From positions 1 to 64,000 of the forward strand of contig CAJUTC010000001.1 of NCBI GenBank assembly GCA_910589195.1: a stretch of DNA of 64,000 nt, read 5' to 3'. A model generated the notes under the pieces. It worked only from the letters and a program-made list of their open reading frames with translations, had not been told where the DNA came from and did not search any database. Shown one piece after another: positions 1 to 8,977 of the stretch. The DNA comes from an uncultured Lachnospiraceae bacterium (lineage in GTDB: Bacteria; Bacillota; Clostridia; Lachnospirales; Lachnospiraceae). The translations under genes and the position numbers were made by a program. Within the stretch, counting starts at the first letter, position 1. Each line of letters begins with the position of its first letter.

Positions 1-1
1 C

Positions 2-666
2 AATGAGCAAATGGTTTATGATCAATTAGATGAAGATGAGTCAGCAATTTGGAGTTTACTGCTTGCCAGCGGCTATTTAAAAGTAAAAAATCTAAATTCT
101 TATGCGACAAATTTTGGAGAGTGGAAGCAGGAATATGAACTGGAACTGACTAATTTTGAAATAGGGGCAATGTTCCGCCAGATGATCAGAAAATGGTTCA
201 GCCGTTCCGCGGGAGGTTATAATGATTTTATCAAAGCGTTACTGTTTAATGATGTAAAGGGTATGAATGTTTACATGAATAAAATAGCGATGGCAACCTT
301 CAGCTATTTTGATACCGGAAAAACTCCTTCGGAGGAAGCCACGGAACGCTTTTATCATGGTTTTGTGCTGGGACTGATGAACTTGCCGATAGGTATAAAC
401 TGACTTCTAATCGGGAAAGCGGGTTCGGGCGTTATGATGTGATGCTGGAACCGAGAAGGCCAGAGGATGTTGGGATAATTATGGAATTTAAGGTACAAGA
501 CAGAATAGAAGAGAAGGAACTTTCTGATACGGTAGATGCGGCACTGAAACAGATAAAAGAAAAAGAATATGAAACAGTATTGATAGAAAAAGGAATTTCT
601 AAAGAAAAAATCCGCAGATATGGATTTGCCTTCCAGGGAAAACGTGTACTGATAAGAAAAGGATAA
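2..666 (+). pseudogene. Frameshifted C-terminal part of an AAA-ATPase-like / PD-(D/E)XK nuclease family protein
   Basis: The frame open at the window edge (from base 2) encodes a helical segment ending FYHGFVLGLM and stops at 401-403. The continuation is in another frame: from about 373 it reads TDELADRYKLTSNRESGFGRYDVMLEPRR and runs to the stop at 664-666. Joined by a one-base shift near 374-378, the product matches the C-terminal half of the large AAA-ATPase-like proteins with a PD-(D/E)XK nuclease domain that are abundant in Lachnospiraceae. Their nuclease motif, D...EFK, appears here as RYDVMLEP followed by IIMEFKVQ. The N-terminal ATPase part lies outside the window. I infer an inactivated gene; a sequencing error is the alternative. 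Family assignment is from recognition of the conserved motif order. Confidence 0.75.
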
Positions 667-753
667 ATGGGAAAAGAATAAAGGAGAGTATGTGAAAAAG
701 CTATTATAATATCCTTAATTTACAGTAAGGAAGCACTGAAGGAAAGGTTATAG

Positions 754-942
754 AAAGATGTAGATGCAGGTATCCGTACAGCCGATGCCATTTCCAGAAA
801 TTTAGAGAGGATTTTCCTGTATGACAGACTAAATACCATTAAGCTTGATCTGTCGGCAGCTTCACCAGAACAAAGGGCAGATCAGATAATCCAGTTAGCT
901 AACCGAAAAATGAATGATATCAAAGAAAGCTCCAGCAAGTAA
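754..942 (+). pseudogene. Gene remnant without a start codon
   Basis: An open frame of 62 codons ends at TAA 940-942. It follows an in-frame TAG at 751-753 and has no ATG, GTG or TTG in a sensible place with a ribosome binding site. The peptide is amphipathic and coding-like (segments such as IRTADAISRNLERIF and SPEQRADQIIQLANRKM). It therefore looks like the 3' end of a decayed gene rather than noise. I do not recognise the family. It sits between the broken nuclease gene and spoIIID, so 667-1008 is probably a decayed stretch. Confidence 0.4.
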
Positions 943-1008
943 ATTCGTCCAAACATATTCTTCCATTTCTTTGCATATGCTGTAAAAAACATATTCAGGG
1001 GGAAGACC

Positions 1009-1314
1009 TTGAAGGAGTATATCGAAGAGCGGGCGGTGGCCATAGCCAATTACATCATAGACCACAATGCAACGGTGCGGCAGACGGCGAAAAAATTTGG
1101 AATCAGTAAATCAACGGTACATAAAGACGTAACAGAACGTTTGGAGCACATTAACCCATCGCTTGCCGCCCAAGCACGGATCGTACTGGATGTTAATAAA
1201 TCGGAACGCCATATCCGGGGTGGATTAGCTACAAAGGAGAAATATCAGCACAGGCTTCAAATTTGCAGCAAAGAGGATAGTGGAAGGAAAGAAGATTGGA
1301 ATATTGTGAAATAA
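1009..1314 (+). CDS. spoIIID: SpoIIID, sporulation transcriptional regulator
   Basis: SpoIIID is a small DNA-binding protein that, in the mother cell, represses or activates genes of the sigma-E regulon during sporulation. The 101-residue product carries the family pattern: an N-terminal helix, then a helix-turn-helix around residues 22-45 with VRQTAKKFGISKSTVHKDVTERL, then INPSLA and the basic signature RHIRGGLATKEKY. The start is TTG at 1009, about six bases after AGGGGG. Known homologues end soon after the ATK-KY motif; this one has about 16 extra C-terminal residues rich in charged amino acids. A clear terminator follows at once, so it is probably monocistronic. The assignment is firm; the function of the tail is unknown. 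Confidence 0.93.
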   Translation: MKEYIEERAVAIANYIIDHNATVRQTAKKFGISKSTVHKDVTERLEHINPSLAAQARIVLDVNKSERHIRGGLATKEKYQHRLQICSKEDSGRKEDWNIVK

Positions 1315-1321
1315 GAATCAA

Positions 1322-1347
1322 GCCAGTGTCAAAAGCGCTGGCTTTTT
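1322..1347 (+). terminator. Rho-independent terminator of spoIIID
   Basis: A 7-bp stem (GCCAGTG with CGCTGGC, one G-T wobble) is followed by five T, eight bases after the spoIIID stop. Confidence 0.85.
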
Positions 1348-1529
1348 ATTATAACGTATCCGGCAAAATACATATATGCATTCTGCTGCGAATAGGATTT
1401 TAGACCCATAAAGTATTTTGCTCTCTGGCCATGTGAAACAGGCAAAATAAACAAATATAAAATAAAGAAATATAAATAAATATAAATAAATAAGCAAAAT
1501 AAAGAAACACAAAGAAATACATTTTAGCA

Positions 1530-1558
1530 TTGATTCCAGTTTGCTTTTCGTTTATACT
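1530..1558 (+). promoter_or_regulatory. Sigma-A promoter upstream of the GntR regulator
   Basis: TTGATT (1530-1535) and TATACT (1553-1558) are separated by exactly 17 bp. The regulator ATG lies about 160 nt downstream, across an A-rich untranslated stretch (about 1600-1690) with short tandem AAAATACAAAA-like words but no clear hairpin. Confidence 0.6.
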
Positions 1559-1727
1559 TAAAGATAAGGCATGCTTAAATAGACATGATATAGGATTCAG
1601 GAAAAACTAAAAAATACAAAAATTAGAAACTGTAAAAATTGGAAAATACAAAATTAAAAAATAGAAAATAAGAGAAATTGATTTGCTCAATTATTTGTTT
1701 TCTTTATGAAATCGAGGAGAAGGGTTT

Positions 1728-2426
1728 ATGAATGGGAAAGGGAAGGACAACCAGCCTCTTACAGCAGAGCAGGTTTATAAACAGATATTAAAAAGAATTG
1801 TGAAATTACAGTTGGAGCCAGGACAGCTAATCAGCGAAAACCAGATGGCAGGGGAATACGGGGTATCCCGCTCTGTAATTCGTACAGCCTTCGCGCGGCT
1901 TCAACAGATGGGACTGATTGAAATTTATCCTCAGCGGGGAACCTACGTAAGCCAGATGGATTTGCATCTGATTGAAGATATTCTGGTTTTGCGGACAGCG
2001 GTAGAGAAAGAGGTGGTGTATGAAATGTTTACCTCCCTGGGGGTGGAGGACAGGAAAGCCTTGGTAAAACGTTTGGAAGAAAATCTGGTGGAGCAGGAGA
2101 AGTGCAGCAATGAACAGAATTATTTTGGAAAATTTCCAAGACTGGATACAGAATTCCATAAAATCATGATTGGGGGTGTGGGGCGGTATGCTTTAGTCGA
2201 TATGCTTGGTGATATTATGTGGCATCTGGGCAGATGGCGCAGCTTTGATGTAATGTTTGCCAGCCGAATCAAGGAGCTGATAGCAGAGCACCGGGCAATT
2301 GTAGAAGCGCTTGAGCAAGAGAATCTTGCACTGACTCAGGAAAGGATTGCCCTTCACTTGCAAACGATTACGCCGATAAAGGATCAGGCCCTTGCGCAAT
2401 ATCCGTCTTATTTCAAGCTGGACTGA
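1728..2426 (+). CDS. GntR-family transcriptional regulator (FadR/FCD subfamily)
   Basis: This is a 232-residue DNA-binding regulator with the two-part architecture of the FadR subfamily. Residues about 10-75 form a winged helix-turn-helix with the typical signature LEPGQLISENQMAGEYGVSR, SVIRTAFARL and IYPQRGTYVS. The C-terminal part (about 85-225) is the all-helical FCD ligand domain, with conserved acidic and histidine positions such as DTEFHKIMI and EHRAIVEAL that usually bind a metal and an organic acid. The start ATG follows GAGGAGAAGGG. It is encoded just upstream of, and in the same direction as, the 2-hydroxyacyl-CoA dehydratase operon, separated by about 545 bp containing that operon's promoter. 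I infer it is the operon's local regulator, perhaps sensing the hydroxy acid or its product. Confidence 0.88.
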   Translation: MNGKGKDNQPLTAEQVYKQILKRIVKLQLEPGQLISENQMAGEYGVSRSVIRTAFARLQQMGLIEIYPQRGTYVSQMDLHLIEDILVLRTAVEKEVVYEMFTSLGVEDRKALVKRLEENLVEQEKCSNEQNYFGKFPRLDTEFHKIMIGGVGRYALVDMLGDIMWHLGRWRSFDVMFASRIKELIAEHRAIVEALEQENLALTQERIALHLQTITPIKDQALAQYPSYFKLD

Positions 2427-2579
2427 CGATGGCAAAATGAACGAAAGATAGAAGAAAAGAATGACTGCCAGGGGTAGTATTCACTGCGCCTGACAGCATG
2501 CGTATTTGTAAGATTTGTATATAATTGCCAAAAAAAATTATGAAAATTTTACAATTATAAAAAATATATAAATACTATA

Positions 2580-2608
2580 TTTACAAATCGGAAAAGGTTT
2601 GTTAAGAT
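2580..2608 (+). promoter_or_regulatory. Probable sigma-A promoter of the 2-hydroxyacyl-CoA dehydratase operon
   Basis: TTTACA (2580-2585) and TAAGAT (2603-2608) have 17-bp spacing. The predicted transcript starts near 2615, leaving a leader of about 355 nt. Upstream, 2500-2580 is very AT-rich and contains a second TTTACA at 2548-2553 with a poorer -10. The recurring TTTGTA / TTTACAAAT words are plausible GntR contact sites but were not proven. Confidence 0.55.
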
Positions 2609-2628
2609 AATAACGTCAATGAAGGGGG

Positions 2629-2656
2629 TTTGCTGTAAAGCAGCAAATTATTTTTT
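2629..2656 (+). terminator. Attenuator-like hairpin in the operon leader
   Basis: TTTGCTG (2629-2635) pairs perfectly with CAGCAAA (2641-2647) around a TAAAG loop and is followed by a T-rich run (TTATTTTTT). It lies just downstream of the predicted transcription start and far from any stop codon, so it would act on the leader. A second CAGCAAA at 2753-2759 could compete for the same left arm. The rest of the leader (2657-2970) is AT-rich with no coding signal. Confidence 0.5.
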
Positions 2657-2970
2657 ACACCAACTTGTATACTAGAACACTGAAATACTAGAATGGCATA
2701 TACAACTGCCGATAATATTTCAAATTTCATCAGCAACTCAAATTCATATCAGCAGCAAACAGTCGGCAAATATTCACAGACCACAAAAATTGGAATCATA
2801 AAGAACAAAAATTAAGAAACGGACTTTTAAATAGAAATTAAAGTAAGAAAACGCATAAAAGTATGGGATATTATTTATATCGAAAATTGATAAAAAATGA
2901 CAAGGTAGTATCCATCAGGAAATAACAATAAATGGAACGATGAAAGGAATCAGATAAAAGGAGATCAGGT

Positions 2971-3756
2971 ATGGTGACATTAGGAATTGATATCGGTTCA
3001 ACGACTTCAAAGGCTGTAATGTTAAAGGATGGAAATGAAATTTTGGCGTCATCTATTGTAATTGCGACAGTAGGCACAGACGGGGTATCCCGGGCAATTG
3101 ACAATGTGCTAAAAGACAGCAGGATTGCGCAAGAAGAAATTGGCTGTATGGTAGCTACAGGCTACGGGCGGCAGACGTATCAAGGGTCTGATTTCCAGGT
3201 AAGCGAATTAACCTGCCACGCATTAGGGGTTCACCATATTTGCCCTGAGGTAAGAACCGTTATCGATATCGGAGGCCAGGATGCAAAAGTCCTTTCCCTG
3301 AATGAGCAAGGGCGCATGGTCAATTTTGTAATGAATGACAAGTGCGCGGCAGGAACCGGACGGTTCTTGGATGTGATGGCCACTATTTTAAAATTGGATA
3401 TTTCACAGCTAGAAGTAGAGGCGGCAAAGTCCCAAAAACCAGCAAATATATCTAGTACTTGTACCGTATTTGCGGAATCGGAGGTAATTTCCCAATTAGC
3501 TTCCGGTGTGGAAATCCCGGATCTGGTTGCGGGGATCTGTCAGTCAGTGGCTACCCGTGTGGCATCGCTGGCAAGGCGGGTAGGTCTTAAAGAGCAGGTG
3601 TGCATGAGCGGCGGCGTGGCAAGGAATGCAGGCGTGCGCATGGCCATGGCCAGGGAATTGGGAGTAACGATTGTATTTGATCCCATGGCACAGCTTATGG
3701 GGGCGCTTGGAGCTGCCTTGTACGGATTTGAAAAGTCCGGGCAACAGGGAAAATAA
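2971..3756 (+). CDS. 2-hydroxyacyl-CoA dehydratase activase (HadI/FldI/HgdC-type)
   Basis: This ATP-dependent 'archerase' injects one high-energy electron into the dehydratase to start its radical cycle. The 261-residue protein has the ASKHA fold: phosphate-1 loop GIDIGSTTSKAV near residues 5-16, phosphate-2 motif VIDIGGQDAKV at about 98-108, and adenosine motif SGGVARNAGV in the C-terminal third. Cys125 (NDKCAAGTG) and Cys164 (SSTCTVFAESE) are the two positions that, contributed by each monomer, hold the bridging [4Fe-4S] cluster of the HgdC dimer. ATG 2971 follows AAAGGAG. It is the first gene of the operon, 87 bp before the dehydratase alpha gene. Membership of the HgdC family is clear; the fatty- or aryl-acid specificity lies in the partner, not here. 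Confidence 0.93.
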   Translation: MVTLGIDIGSTTSKAVMLKDGNEILASSIVIATVGTDGVSRAIDNVLKDSRIAQEEIGCMVATGYGRQTYQGSDFQVSELTCHALGVHHICPEVRTVIDIGGQDAKVLSLNEQGRMVNFVMNDKCAAGTGRFLDVMATILKLDISQLEVEAAKSQKPANISSTCTVFAESEVISQLASGVEIPDLVAGICQSVATRVASLARRVGLKEQVCMSGGVARNAGVRMAMARELGVTIVFDPMAQLMGALGAALYGFEKSGQQGK

Positions 3757-3843
3757 AAAGGAACGTTACGCTGCCTTCGTTTTTGGGGCACGTGACAATA
3801 GATTCAAACCCATGATGGGAAAAACAAAAAGGAGGTAATTGGT

Positions 3844-5079
3844 ATGGCAGAAGAAGTAAAAAAGAGCAGGCCGGCACCAGATCCTAATTCAGCAAAGTTT
3901 AAATTAGGACAGATTGCCGCAAAGGCTTACAGTGATGCCATGGAAGCAAAAAAACGGGGAGAGAAGATCGGATGGTGTGCCAGTAACTTTCCGGTAGAGA
4001 TTCCGGAAACATTAGGTCTACATGTATGCTATCCGGAAAATCAGGCTGCCGGGATCGCCGCGAGAGGCGGCGGTGAACGGATGTGCAATGTAAGCGAAGG
4101 CGAAGGGTATTCCAATGACATTTGTGCATATGCCCGAATTTCCTTAGCATACGCAAAGCTAAAAGAAGCGCCAGAACAGGATATGCCTCAACCGGATTTT
4201 ATGCTTTGCTGCAATAATATCTGTAACTGCATGATTAAGTGGTATGAAAATCTGGCAAAGGAATTGGATATCCCTATGATTATGATTGATATCCCCTTTA
4301 ATCCAGATTATGAGGTATCAGATGCGGAAACCGAGTACATAAAGGCCCAGTTTTTAGATGCCATCCATCAGCTTGAGGACATTACCGGAAAGAAATGGAG
4401 CGATGAGCGGTTTAAGGAAGTAATGGAGCTGTCGGGACGGGCTAGCCGCGCGTGGATTGAGGCAACCTCCCAGGCAAAACATGTACCTTCTCCATTTAAT
4501 GGCTTTGATCTGCTAAACCATATGGCGGTAATGGTAACGGCCAGAGGAAAGGCAGAAGCCGGAGAAGCCATGGAAACGCTGTTAAAGGAATATGTGGAAA
4601 ATCATGAAAAGGGCGTATCTACCTTCCGGGCAGAAGAAAAATATCGGATTATGTTTGAGGGAATTGCCTGCTGGCCGTGGCTTAGAGTTACTTCTACCGG
4701 TTTAAAGAGCCGGGGAATTAATATGGTTACCACCATTTACGCAGACGCATTTGGATTTATCTATGATGATTTTGACGGAATGTGCCGTGCGTATGCCAAT
4801 GTACCCAACTGTATGAATTTAGAGCATTCCCGGGATAAGCGGATTAAACTGTGCAAGGATAACCACGTAGAAGGCCTTTTAGTTCACACCAACCGTTCCT
4901 GTAAGCTGTGGTCCGGATTTATGCCGGAAATGAGTCGCCAGATCGGCGCCGCGTGCGGGATTCCGGTAACTTCTTTCGATGGTGACCAGGCAGATCCAAG
5001 GAACTTCTCAGAGGCACAGTATGATACCCGTGTCCAGGGCCTGATGGAAATCATGGAAGCAAATAAAGGAGGGAAATAA
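3844..5079 (+). CDS. 2-hydroxyacyl-CoA dehydratase, alpha subunit (HadB/FldB-like)
   Basis: This subunit binds a [4Fe-4S] cluster and, with the beta subunit, removes water from an (R)-2-hydroxyacyl-CoA to give the (E)-2-enoyl-CoA. The 411-residue length and the HGD-D fold motifs match: KIGWCASNFPVEIPETLG near residues 41-58, the cysteine-rich stretch LCCNNICNCM at about 121-130, and the C-terminal block LLVHTNRSCKLWSGFMPEM with ITSFDGDQADPRNFSEAQ-type sequence. Several cysteines (81, 94, 122-129 and one in NRSCK) are candidate cluster ligands. The start follows AAAAAGGAGG. The beta gene starts two bases after the stop, so the subunits are translationally linked. Overall look is closest to HadB of leucine fermenters and FldB of aromatic amino-acid fermenters. 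The substrate (isocaproyl, aryl-propionyl or other) cannot be fixed by reading. Confidence 0.92.
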   Translation: MAEEVKKSRPAPDPNSAKFKLGQIAAKAYSDAMEAKKRGEKIGWCASNFPVEIPETLGLHVCYPENQAAGIAARGGGERMCNVSEGEGYSNDICAYARISLAYAKLKEAPEQDMPQPDFMLCCNNICNCMIKWYENLAKELDIPMIMIDIPFNPDYEVSDAETEYIKAQFLDAIHQLEDITGKKWSDERFKEVMELSGRASRAWIEATSQAKHVPSPFNGFDLLNHMAVMVTARGKAEAGEAMETLLKEYVENHEKGVSTFRAEEKYRIMFEGIACWPWLRVTSTGLKSRGINMVTTIYADAFGFIYDDFDGMCRAYANVPNCMNLEHSRDKRIKLCKDNHVEGLLVHTNRSCKLWSGFMPEMSRQIGAACGIPVTSFDGDQADPRNFSEAQYDTRVQGLMEIMEANKGGK

Positions 5080-5081
5080 AG

Positions 5082-6194
5082 ATGGCAGTAAACGAATTAT
5101 TTGCGCAGCTTCATGAGGCGGCAGCAAGCCCGAAACAGCAGAAAGAAAAATATCTGGCTCAAGGACGTAAGGTAGTAGCCGTTGCCCCGGTTTATACCCC
5201 ACAGGAAATTATCCATTCTATGGGTTTAGTTCCCATGGGCGTATGGGGGGCGGACATGGAAATCAATGAGGCGAAAAAGTATTATCCTGCCTTTATCTGT
5301 TCCATAATGCAGACCATCCTGGAGCTGGGAATCCGGGGAGAATATGAAGGGGTATCGGCGATCGTGATCCCATCTTTATGCGACTCATTAAAGACCTTGG
5401 GACAAAACTGGAAATACGCTGTAAAGGGGATTCCGTTTATTCCCATGACTTATCCCCAGAACCGGAAGCCAGATTACGGGATTAAATTTACGAAGGCTGG
5501 TTATCAGCGCGTGATCAGTGATTTATCAGTAGCCACAGGCGCGCAATTTTCTGAATTTGCCCTTGCAGAATCCATCAAAATATATAACGAGCACAATAAA
5601 GTAATGCGTGAATTCGCAGAGATTGCGGCAGAGGCAGAGATTACGGCGGCACAGCGCAGCGATGTATTTAAGAGTGCCTGGTTTATGCTTCCGGAAGATC
5701 ATACCCGGATTGTAAAACAATTAAATGAAGAATTAAAAGCAGGGCCAAAGGCGGAAGGCAAGGTGCGGGTGCTGGTAAGCGGCATCCTGGCAGACTCTCC
5801 CAGCCTGTTAAAGATTTTTGATGAGAATGGAATTAAGGTTGTTTTTGATGATGTGGCTCATGAATCCCGGCAGTACCGGACTGATGTGCCGGATATGAAT
5901 AATCCGTTAGATGCCTTGGCGCAAAAGTTTGCGGATATGGACAACTGCACCTTACTGTATGACCGGGATAAGAAGCGGATAGATTATATTATCCAACAGG
6001 CAAAGCAGCATGACGCAAAAGGCGTGGTGGTTCTGATGACCAAGTTCTGTGATCCGGAAGAATTTGACTACGTTCCCATCAAAAGGGCATGTGAAGCAGC
6101 AGGTCTGCTAAACCTGAACATTGAGGTGGACCGCCAGATGGTAAATTATGAGCAGGCAGGCACGATGATCCAGGCCCTAAAAGAAATGTGTTAA
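5082..6194 (+). CDS. 2-hydroxyacyl-CoA dehydratase, beta subunit (HadC/FldC-like)
   Basis: This is the second HGD-D domain of the heterodimeric dehydratase, 370 residues long. Visible family motifs are VVAVAPVYTPQEIIHSMGLVPMG near residues 31-53, the cysteine-containing PAFICSIMQTILE at about 67-79, IVIPSLCDSLKTLGQNW, and the C-terminal MTKFCDPEEFDY. This subunit usually carries its own [4Fe-4S] cluster, close to the one in alpha, and the cysteines in FICS, SLCDS and KFCD are the obvious ligands. GGAGGG overlaps the end of the alpha gene and drives this start. The following gene, a transporter, begins 85 bp later. Function as a subunit is secure; substrate is not. Confidence 0.92.
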   Translation: MAVNELFAQLHEAAASPKQQKEKYLAQGRKVVAVAPVYTPQEIIHSMGLVPMGVWGADMEINEAKKYYPAFICSIMQTILELGIRGEYEGVSAIVIPSLCDSLKTLGQNWKYAVKGIPFIPMTYPQNRKPDYGIKFTKAGYQRVISDLSVATGAQFSEFALAESIKIYNEHNKVMREFAEIAAEAEITAAQRSDVFKSAWFMLPEDHTRIVKQLNEELKAGPKAEGKVRVLVSGILADSPSLLKIFDENGIKVVFDDVAHESRQYRTDVPDMNNPLDALAQKFADMDNCTLLYDRDKKRIDYIIQQAKQHDAKGVVVLMTKFCDPEEFDYVPIKRACEAAGLLNLNIEVDRQMVNYEQAGTMIQALKEMC

Positions 6195-6279
6195 TGGCCT
6201 ATCCAAATTGCATTAAAAAGAGAAACGGCAGGCAAAGAAGATACACATCGGAAAAAGAAAATGACAGGGAGAACATAAT

Positions 6280-7401
6280 ATGATAAGCAAAGATAAAATG
6301 TCAGTTACGGTAGGTGTGGCATTTGTATGGTTTACAACTCAGTTTGGCGGAGGGTTCGCGTCCGGTAATCAGTTAAGGCAATATTTTGTGCAGTTTGGTG
6401 TGTGGGCGTTTATTACCTGTATTATGGCACAGTGTATTGGAGCTTTTTACCAGTGGTATGCCTTAAAATATGCCAAGAAACATGATGTATACGACTATAA
6501 AAGCTTTAATGACAGCTTTTATGGAAAGTATGCGCCAATTTTCTCAAACTTATATGAATTGGTTTATATCGTTACCATTTGTGTGGCTCCGGCGGCAGCG
6601 TTTGCGACAGGCGTAAGCACAATGGAAAGCGCGTTCGGGATCAACCATTGGGTTGGAACGGTTTTTGTTGGCATTTTTATTTTCATTGTTGCTGTGTACG
6701 GAACGAATGTTGTCCGCAAGGTGGCGGCCACCTTATCCGTATTAATTGTGGCAGGTCTGTTCATTGTCTATATTCCCAATATTATGGCACAGTGGGGAAA
6801 CATTTCTGCCAATATTTCCGCCAGCGTCGCCAATCCTGCGCCAGTAGGAAAGGCATTTTGGACAGGAATTGTGTACGCAGCATTCCAGTTGGCTTCCATC
6901 GGACTTTTGGTTCAGCATGCGAAACCGTTTGAAAGCCCGAATGATGCGAAAACTTCCATGACTTACGGCTTATGTGTGAATGCGGTAATTTGTACCATGG
7001 CAGTGCTTGGCCTAATGGCCATCACAGATGATCCGGAATTTGCCCAGGCCAGCATTCCGCTGTTAATTTTGGTAAACAAAGGAGTAGCGCCCAATCTGCT
7101 TCGCCCAATCATTTCGATTTTGATTGTTTTAGGTTCTGTTTCAACAGCAGTAAACATGATTGCCGGTATGTCAAACCGTGTGTGCAAAGCCATTGATAAA
7201 GAGTTTGATCCAACGGCGAAACCGGGAAGAAATGTTATTATTGTTACATTTGTCTGTACAATTGTCGCGTTTCTGATTGCGCAGCTTGGATTAAACAAGA
7301 TTGTGTCAGTAGGATATGCTTACCTTGGATATTTAACAATTCCGGTTGTTATGATTCCTTACGTGCTCCATATGATTTCCACTAAGGGCACAGCAGAATA
7401 A
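6280..7401 (+). CDS. YkvI-family integral membrane transporter (APC superfamily-like)
   Basis: This is a 373-residue polytopic protein with about ten hydrophobic helices. The N-terminal sequence WFTTQFGGGFASGNQLRQYF, a glycine-rich broken helix, is typical of the YkvI group of amino-acid-permease-like proteins with a LeuT-type fold. A second characteristic patch, VSTAVNMIAGMSNRV, sits near residue 290. Placed between the dehydratase and CoA-transferase genes of one operon, it most likely moves the fermented substrate (amino acid or hydroxy acid) in or the reduced acid out. No sodium-site residues can be assigned with certainty. The spacing to neighbours (85 and 92 bp) supports co-transcription. 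Confidence 0.72.
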   Translation: MISKDKMSVTVGVAFVWFTTQFGGGFASGNQLRQYFVQFGVWAFITCIMAQCIGAFYQWYALKYAKKHDVYDYKSFNDSFYGKYAPIFSNLYELVYIVTICVAPAAAFATGVSTMESAFGINHWVGTVFVGIFIFIVAVYGTNVVRKVAATLSVLIVAGLFIVYIPNIMAQWGNISANISASVANPAPVGKAFWTGIVYAAFQLASIGLLVQHAKPFESPNDAKTSMTYGLCVNAVICTMAVLGLMAITDDPEFAQASIPLLILVNKGVAPNLLRPIISILIVLGSVSTAVNMIAGMSNRVCKAIDKEFDPTAKPGRNVIIVTFVCTIVAFLIAQLGLNKIVSVGYAYLGYLTIPVVMIPYVLHMISTKGTAE

Positions 7402-7493
7402 AGGAGTCAAAACTTAAGGAAGCGTTTTTGCCCCCGTACATCAGGGGAGCCAAGGGCGTTTCGTATAAAAAATTTAGAAAGGAGCCCATTTTT

Positions 7494-8729
7494 ATGAGCA
7501 AACCATTAGATGGTGTTAAAGTAGTAGAACTTGCAACTTTTATTGCAGCCGCCTCTGCCGGAAGGTTTATGGCAGATTTAGGGGCAGATGTAATTAAAAT
7601 CGAATCAGCAAAGGGAGATCCCTTAAGGCATACTGCCCCATCAGAGGGAAGGCCTTTGGATATGTATGAAAATACTACTTGGGATCTGGAGAATGCCAAT
7701 AAGCGCTGTATTTCTCTGAACATGAAAGATCCTGCAGGCAAAGAAGCGTTTTTTAAGCTTTTGGATCAGGCGGATGTACTGATTACTAACTGGAGGGTTC
7801 AGGCTCTTCAGAGGGCAGGATTGGATTACGAAACCTTAAAGGCACGGTATCCAAAACTGGTTTACGCTATTTGCACCGGATACGGCGAGTATGGGCCAGA
7901 TAAGGATCTGCCTGGATTTGACTTTACTGCATTCTTTGCCAGAGGCGGCTATTTCGATTCTCTGCGTCAGAAGGGAACGGTTCCCTTTAACGGAGTGCCG
8001 GGACTTGGGGATCATAACGTAGGAATGAACCTGGCAGCCGGAATTTTAGCTGCTTTATACCAAGCCAAAACAAAAGGGATTGGGGAGAAGGTAGAAACCT
8101 CATTATTTGAAAGCGCTGTTTACAATATGGGTATGATGGTTCAGGCATCCAATTATGAGGGGATTGCGCAGCAGTATCCTATCGATGTAAGAGAAGGGGC
8201 AAATCCCTTTAACGCGGCTTGGAGAACGAAGGATGATCGGTTTATCCAGACGTGTATGCCAGATTACAATACGTACTACAAGAAGTTTATTGCTGCTATT
8301 GGCAGGGAAGATTTAGCAGATAATGAAGACTATTTCCCCATTCTTACCTGTCAGGCAAAAGGCCTGGGAACCCAGGTTTATGATATTGTAATGGAACAGT
8401 TTATGAAGAAGACTGCTGATGAGTGGAGTTCTATTTTGGAAGCGGCAGATATTCCCTTTGCTCTTTGCCAAAACTGGATTGAAATCCGCAATGATAAGCA
8501 GGCAGAGGCAAATAACTGCTTTTATGATATGACGTATTCAAACGGAAATACCAGAAGGCTGGTACGCCTTCCAGTTAAGTTCCAGGAAATGGGAGTGCCG
8601 GAATACAAGGCAGGTCCCTTGATTGGAGAACAGGGACCAGAAATCCTGAAAGAATTAGGCTATGATGACGCACAGATTCAGGAGATGCAGGAAAAAGGAA
8701 CCTTGTTTGTGTGGAAAGATGAGCGATAA
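7494..8729 (+). CDS. Family III (CaiB/BaiF) CoA-transferase, HadA/FldA-like
   Basis: The enzyme moves CoA from the product acyl-CoA (or a primer) onto the 2-hydroxy acid, recycling the thioester through each turn of the fermentation. The 411-residue protein starts at ATG 7494 after AGAAAGGAG; upstream in-frame codons lack a ribosome binding site. N-terminal motif PLDGVKVVELATFIAAASAGRFMADLGADVIKIE and the CoA-binding region NKRCISLNMKD are typical. Asp143, in GFDFTAFFARGG, matches the catalytic aspartate that forms the glutamyl/aspartyl-CoA anhydride intermediate in this family. The FARGG tail of that motif resembles HadA and FldA rather than formyl-CoA transferases. It sits after the transporter in the operon. 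Confidence 0.88.
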   Translation: MSKPLDGVKVVELATFIAAASAGRFMADLGADVIKIESAKGDPLRHTAPSEGRPLDMYENTTWDLENANKRCISLNMKDPAGKEAFFKLLDQADVLITNWRVQALQRAGLDYETLKARYPKLVYAICTGYGEYGPDKDLPGFDFTAFFARGGYFDSLRQKGTVPFNGVPGLGDHNVGMNLAAGILAALYQAKTKGIGEKVETSLFESAVYNMGMMVQASNYEGIAQQYPIDVREGANPFNAAWRTKDDRFIQTCMPDYNTYYKKFIAAIGREDLADNEDYFPILTCQAKGLGTQVYDIVMEQFMKKTADEWSSILEAADIPFALCQNWIEIRNDKQAEANNCFYDMTYSNGNTRRLVRLPVKFQEMGVPEYKAGPLIGEQGPEILKELGYDDAQIQEMQEKGTLFVWKDER

Positions 8730-8746
8730 GGGCTAACAGGGAGGAT

Positions 8747-8793
8747 GGCTGCCGGAGGAGAGGACAAAGATTGATTCCTGAAAATCGGCAGCC
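8747..8793 (+). other. Hairpin in the 248-bp gap between CoA-transferase and ligase
   Basis: GGCTGCCG (8747-8754) pairs perfectly with CGGCAGCC (8786-8793) across a 31-nt loop. There is no T-run, so this is an RNA structure or partial processing signal rather than a classical terminator. The rest of 8794-8977 shows no gene. Confidence 0.35.
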
Positions 8794-8977
8794 ATTTCTG
8801 CTTCACAAAAGCAAATTTTTATGAAACAAATATACTTCGCACTGGATTGTACTGTGGCAGCAGGCAAAGGACGTGTGCCGTAAAATCGGACCACTAGGAA
8901 CAGGGGAGTCAAGTCGCGAAAACCTGCCGCAGGCAAAAATCCCGCGCTGATACAGAATCAATGATGATGGGGACAGT

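Noticed and set aside
1318..1530. Minus-strand 70-codon hydrophobic frame
   Set aside because: Low-complexity product of an AT-rich intergenic run, starting without a ribosome binding site and ending at the spoIIID terminator.
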